A stretch of DNA of 64,000 nt from Candidatus Obscuribacterales bacterium (GTDB lineage Bacteria; Cyanobacteriota; Vampirovibrionia; Obscuribacterales; Obscuribacteraceae): NCBI GenBank assembly GCA_019750335.1, contig JAIEOQ010000006.1, positions 186,001-250,000 of the forward strand. Direction: 5' to 3'. This document shows, one piece after another, positions 61,442 to 64,000 of this stretch. The notes under the pieces were generated by a model. It had not been told where the DNA came from and made no database searches. It worked only from the letters and a program-made list of their open reading frames with translations. The translations under genes and the position numbers were made by a program. Positions within the stretch are counted from its first letter, which is position 1. Each line of letters begins with the position of its first letter.

Positions 61442-62868
61442 GCAGCTTCCCTCGCCTCATCCGTGTCATAAAAGAATTTGAGCAGTATGTTTTTAGCCAA
61501 CAGATTGCGAAACTCTTTGGAGCCGCGTACATCAGAAATTGGTGTAATTTCGCTGACGGCAATCTCGCCGGCTTCAACTAAGTTTGGCAAGGAGAGCTCT
61601 TTGCCGGTAAGGTAAGCTTCGGTTTTCGGTAACCTAAACACTACCGGTCCGACACCACCATAAGCGATGGCAATTTTTTCTGTTTTGCCGTTTTTGATTG
61701 TGGCTCTGATTGCTGCTGTGTTTGTTGAGATGTCCAGATTTTTGCGTTTGGAGACTTTGTACAATCTGATGATTTCTTGCTTCTCAGGCAGCGGAATCAA
61801 AATGCGAGTAATGATTTCATCTGCTTTTAGATCAAGCTTCTTATAGCCTAGATAAAACTGATTGATTGGCACCGTTCTTGTGCCGCTTGAACCGCTCAGT
61901 TCGAGTTGCGCTTCCATAACGAATAAAAAAGGTGGTGTATCAGCAATCGGTGATGCGTTGGCGATATTGCCGGCAAGAGTACCGGCGTGGCGTATTTGCG
62001 GCGAACCGAAAAGCCAGAGTAGATGATGAAATTCAGGCAAACGATCTTTGATGAACTCTTCCAGCTCGGAAAGAGTAATGCGGCTGCCGACAGCCAAGAT
62101 ATTTTTCTCGATTTTGATCTCGCTCAAGCCTTCGATGTTGCAAAAGCTGATGATTGTTTGCGGATCATAAGCACGTTTGTTCATGTTCACGCACATGTCG
62201 GTGCCGCCGCTGACAATCACTGCTTCTTTATTTTCAGCTTTGAAAGAGATGGCATCTTTAATTGAGCTGGGAAGAAAAACAGTTTTTCCTTCGGCTTTGA
62301 TGCAAACACTTTCTTTTTTGTGTGCGGCAAACTGGCTGAGTATGGCTTGCGAAGGGTAAAGCTGTTTGAGTGAGAGAACTTTGTCCACCTCAACTGCAAG
62401 TCCGGCTTTAATGATTGAATCGTAGCCGGTACAACGGCAAAGATTGCCGATTAAAGCATCTTTGATCTGGCATTCGCTGGCTTTTTTTTGTTTGTCGAAC
62501 AAGCCGCACATGGCGACGATAAAACCAGGGGTGCAATAACCGCATTGTGCACCGTGACAATTAACCATCGCTTGTTGAACAGGATTAAGCTCACCCTTTG
62601 GCGTTAATCCTTCAACTGTAACTATGTGAGCTAGATCGAGCTGATAAAGATATTGAATGCATGAATTGACCGGCTTATATTGCAGCTCGCCATCTTTGAT
62701 GCGACCGCTCAAGATAGTGCAAGCCCCACAGTCACCTTCTTCGCAAACCACTTTTGTGCCTGTGGCATCAAGCTTGTAGCGTAAAAAGGAAGATAGTGGT
62801 TGAAAGGCGTCTTGCCCGCTGACCCGATATTCCTTACCGTTAACGTAGAAAAGTAAGTAGTCTCTCAT
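61429..62868 (-). CDS. xdhA: xanthine dehydrogenase FAD/2Fe-2S subunit
   Basis: A 479-residue electron-transfer subunit. The plant-type 2Fe-2S motif CEEGDCGAC (C42, C47, C50) is followed by the second cluster motifs CGYCTPGF and NLCRCTGY, then an FAD domain with VSGGTDMCVN and LAGNIANASPIADTPP. Electrons pass from Moco to FAD and NAD+. I take the ATG at 62868; the frame extends 14 codons upstream without family similarity. It is the first gene of the xdhABC operon. Confidence 0.94.
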   Translation of the reverse strand: MRDYLLFYVNGKEYRVSGQDAFQPLSSFLRYKLDATGTKVVCEEGDCGACTILSGRIKDGELQYKPVNSCIQYLYQLDLAHIVTVEGLTPKGELNPVQQAMVNCHGAQCGYCTPGFIVAMCGLFDKQKKASECQIKDALIGNLCRCTGYDSIIKAGLAVEVDKVLSLKQLYPSQAILSQFAAHKKESVCIKAEGKTVFLPSSIKDAISFKAENKEAVIVSGGTDMCVNMNKRAYDPQTIISFCNIEGLSEIKIEKNILAVGSRITLSELEEFIKDRLPEFHHLLWLFGSPQIRHAGTLAGNIANASPIADTPPFLFVMEAQLELSGSSGTRTVPINQFYLGYKKLDLKADEIITRILIPLPEKQEIIRLYKVSKRKNLDISTNTAAIRATIKNGKTEKIAIAYGGVGPVVFRLPKTEAYLTGKELSLPNLVEAGEIAVSEITPISDVRGSKEFRNLLAKNILLKFFYDTDEAREAACHK

Positions 62869-62931
62869 TATCTTACCGGACACCGATACTGCTATTAGTT
62901 TGGCATACAACCAGCCCTGAGTGTATATAAA

Positions 62932-63294
62932 TCAGCTCTTAGACTGTAACAGCGTACTGAGCTTGGCAATCACTTCTTCAGTTACATTTTTAGGAGCCTT
63001 GCTAATGAATTCGGCTTTGCGGATTTGCCAGTCAAGGCTTTTAACCTGATCGGCAAGTATAACTCCCGATATTTTTTTGTTTGAATCGAGGGTTAGTCTG
63101 ACCTCAAAAGGATAATCTTTAATTTTGCTGGTAATCGGGCAGACTAAAGCTAGCCCCACCAGGCCGTTATATTGGCTTGGGGAAATTATGAAGGCAGGTC
63201 TGTGTCCTTTTTGCTCTTTACCACTCTGAGGCTCGAATTGTAGCCAAACAATATCGCCTCGCTCAGGCACATATTTTTTTGCTGGTTTTACCAT
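62932..63294 (-). CDS. mazF: MazF/PemK-type mRNA interferase toxin
   Basis: A 120-residue endoribonuclease with the MazF N-terminal motif GDIVWLQFEPQSGKEQKGHRPAFIIS, then VCPITSKIKDYPFEV and ILADQVKSLDWQIRKA. It cleaves mRNA when released from its antitoxin. The start overlaps the end of mazE by seven bases, as in most such pairs. The pair sits between xdhA and the CoA-transferase gene on the same strand. Confidence 0.93.
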   Translation of the reverse strand: MVKPAKKYVPERGDIVWLQFEPQSGKEQKGHRPAFIISPSQYNGLVGLALVCPITSKIKDYPFEVRLTLDSNKKISGVILADQVKSLDWQIRKAEFISKAPKNVTEEVIAKLSTLLQSKS

Positions 63295-63524
63295 TCTTCT
63301 TTGCCGACTGCCTGGCCGGTTTTGGTTTCGTGATGGAGGTTCTCAGGGTCAATTTGTGCTAGAAGATCGTTTAGCTCATATCGTTGTGATTTGCGCATTA
63401 TAAGATTGCCGCGCTCGACACTTAATTCGACAAGCTCATCTTCGTCAATATCTATTTCTTTGGCTAATGAACTGGGAATGCGTATTCCCAGGCTATTGCC
63501 CCATTTTTTTACTCGCGATTCCAT
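63288..63524 (-). CDS. mazE: MazE-type antitoxin
   Basis: A 78-residue AbrB/SpoVT-fold DNA-binding protein with VKKWGNSLGIRIPSSLAKE and DELVELSVERGNLIM, typical of MazE/PemI. The acidic C-terminus (DLLAQIDPENLHHE) would wrap MazF. Represses its own operon with the toxin in known systems. A palindromic site lies 20 bases upstream. Confidence 0.92.
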   Translation of the reverse strand: MESRVKKWGNSLGIRIPSSLAKEIDIDEDELVELSVERGNLIMRKSQRYELNDLLAQIDPENLHHETKTGQAVGKEEW

Positions 63525-63543
63525 GGCTTTTATCGCCTCTGTT

Positions 63544-63556
63544 TATACAAAGTATA
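63544..63556. promoter_or_regulatory. candidate MazE operator
   Basis: TATAC-AAA-GTATA is a perfect inverted repeat upstream of mazE, set within TA-rich sequence suitable for a promoter. MazE-type antitoxins bind such palindromes to autoregulate; here the assignment is by position and symmetry. Confidence 0.45.
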
Positions 63557-63572
63557 TACGGTGCAAAGGAGG

Positions 63573-64000
63573 CTAGTCAACAGGTGTGTCCTGAATGATG
63601 CCTAGCTTTGCTAACTCATTTTGTTTTTCCTGGTTATAGCCGAGTTCTTGCAAAACGGCTGCCGTACTTTCACGAAGATCAAAAGTAGCGACTATGCGTT
63701 CGTGCTTCTTGGCGAAAGGAAGCGGTGTGCGAATCTGTTTAATTGTGCCAAGCACCGGATGAACTAAATCTTGCAGAAGCTGGCGTTCTCTGGCCGGTAA
63801 AAAATTCATTGCTTCAGCGATAGTGTTTACCGGTGAAACGCAACAATCAGCATCAGCAAAAATTTCCAGCCACTGGCTCAAAGTTTTTTTGCTAATGACT
63901 GTTTCCAAAGTTGTTCTTAATTCGTCGTTTGTACCGTAGGCTTTTGTTTTGGTCAAATCAGGACGTTCGATGCGCTGACAAAAAACTTGCCAAAACTGCG
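63573..64000 (-). CDS. family III CoA-transferase (CaiB/BaiF), C-terminal part
   Basis: The gene runs off the right edge. The visible 142 codons start inside a FWQVFCQRIERPDL segment and continue with KAYGTNDELR, LSQWLEIFADADCCVSPVNTIAEA, HPVLGTIKQIRTPLPF and a C-terminal AVLQELGYNQEKQNELAKLGI. This is the normal C-terminal third of family III CoA-transferases, which exchange CoA between carboxylic acids. The 5' part, including the active-site aspartate region, is outside the window, so substrate cannot be suggested. Confidence 0.88.
   Translation of the reverse strand, partial: QFWQVFCQRIERPDLTKTKAYGTNDELRTTLETVISKKTLSQWLEIFADADCCVSPVNTIAEAMNFLPARERQLLQDLVHPVLGTIKQIRTPLPFAKKHERIVATFDLRESTAAVLQELGYNQEKQNELAKLGIIQDTPVD

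Noticed and set aside
1..64000. tRNA genes and CRISPR arrays
   Set aside because: I looked for T-loop-like GGTTCGAATC blocks with paired acceptor ends and for regularly spaced repeats, and found none by eye; a covariance-model scan would settle it.

Overview
The window is bacterial and moderately AT-rich, with dense, mostly overlapping operons on both strands. A periplasmic HtrA-type protease, anhydromuramic acid kinase (peptidoglycan recycling), a full biotin route through BioC/BioH and several very large coiled-coil or multi-membrane proteins suggest a heterotrophic diderm. The overall style (giant coiled-coil proteins, odd domain fusions, a zinc-ribbon transposase derivative) reminds me of non-photosynthetic cyanobacterial relatives (Melainabacteria/Obscuribacterales). 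That placement is an inference and there is no rRNA gene here to test it. I saw no rRNA, tRNA or CRISPR array.

Layout. 1-54: tail of rpsR. 57-4405 (minus): pyrB-pyrC, a membrane protein, a P-loop kinase, then a DMT transporter. 4510-7780 (plus): degenerate MurF-like protein, FemAB/GNAT-like acyltransferase, DegT aminotransferase. 7687-8791: DCC-like and PCYCGC proteins. 8924-10813: mnmG. 10847-12064: a chimera derived from an IS1595-type transposase, with a perfect 64-bp palindrome upstream. 12085-18369: anmK, a 1130-residue CPBP membrane protease, an esterase and a hotdog thioesterase. 18688-23202: molybdenum-cofactor operon (moaD, a moaE-moeB-rhodanese fusion, moaA, moeA) with a phosphatase. 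23781-26325: ferredoxin-like protein, bioB, htrA. 26406-31627: giant coiled-coil protein and a DUF6891 protein. 31624-38371: biotin operon (FHA protein, GntR regulator, bioF, bioH-like, bioC, bioD, bioA). 38590-40253: DUF47/PhoU-like protein and Pit phosphate transporter. 40204-41976: S41 protease, a structured intergenic segment, and a membrane-anchored HTH-like protein.

42039-50254 (minus) is the most notable block. It is an unbroken run of nine genes: a flavoprotein (candidate urate hydroxylase), allantoinase, allantoicase, OHCU decarboxylase, 5-hydroxyisourate hydrolase, a deoxyhypusine-synthase-like protein, a DUF985 cupin, a Rieske oxygenase and ribokinase. Xanthine dehydrogenase with its chaperone (xdhA, xdhB, xdhC) lies at 58300-62868 on the same strand. 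Together these would take xanthine through urate, allantoin and allantoate to ureidoglycolate and urea. The molybdenum-cofactor operon would supply the cofactor for the first step and ribokinase could recover ribose from nucleosides.

Between the two purine blocks lie recQ, a VOC protein and a segment of about 5.9 kb (52365-58317) bounded by a 23-bp direct repeat with one mismatch. It carries an archaeal/actinobacterial-type valyl-tRNA synthetase, a decayed IS3-type transposase, a Gfo/Idh/MocA-like oxidoreductase and a SET-domain methyltransferase, and looks like an acquired island. The window ends with a mazEF pair and the 3' part of a family III CoA-transferase gene.
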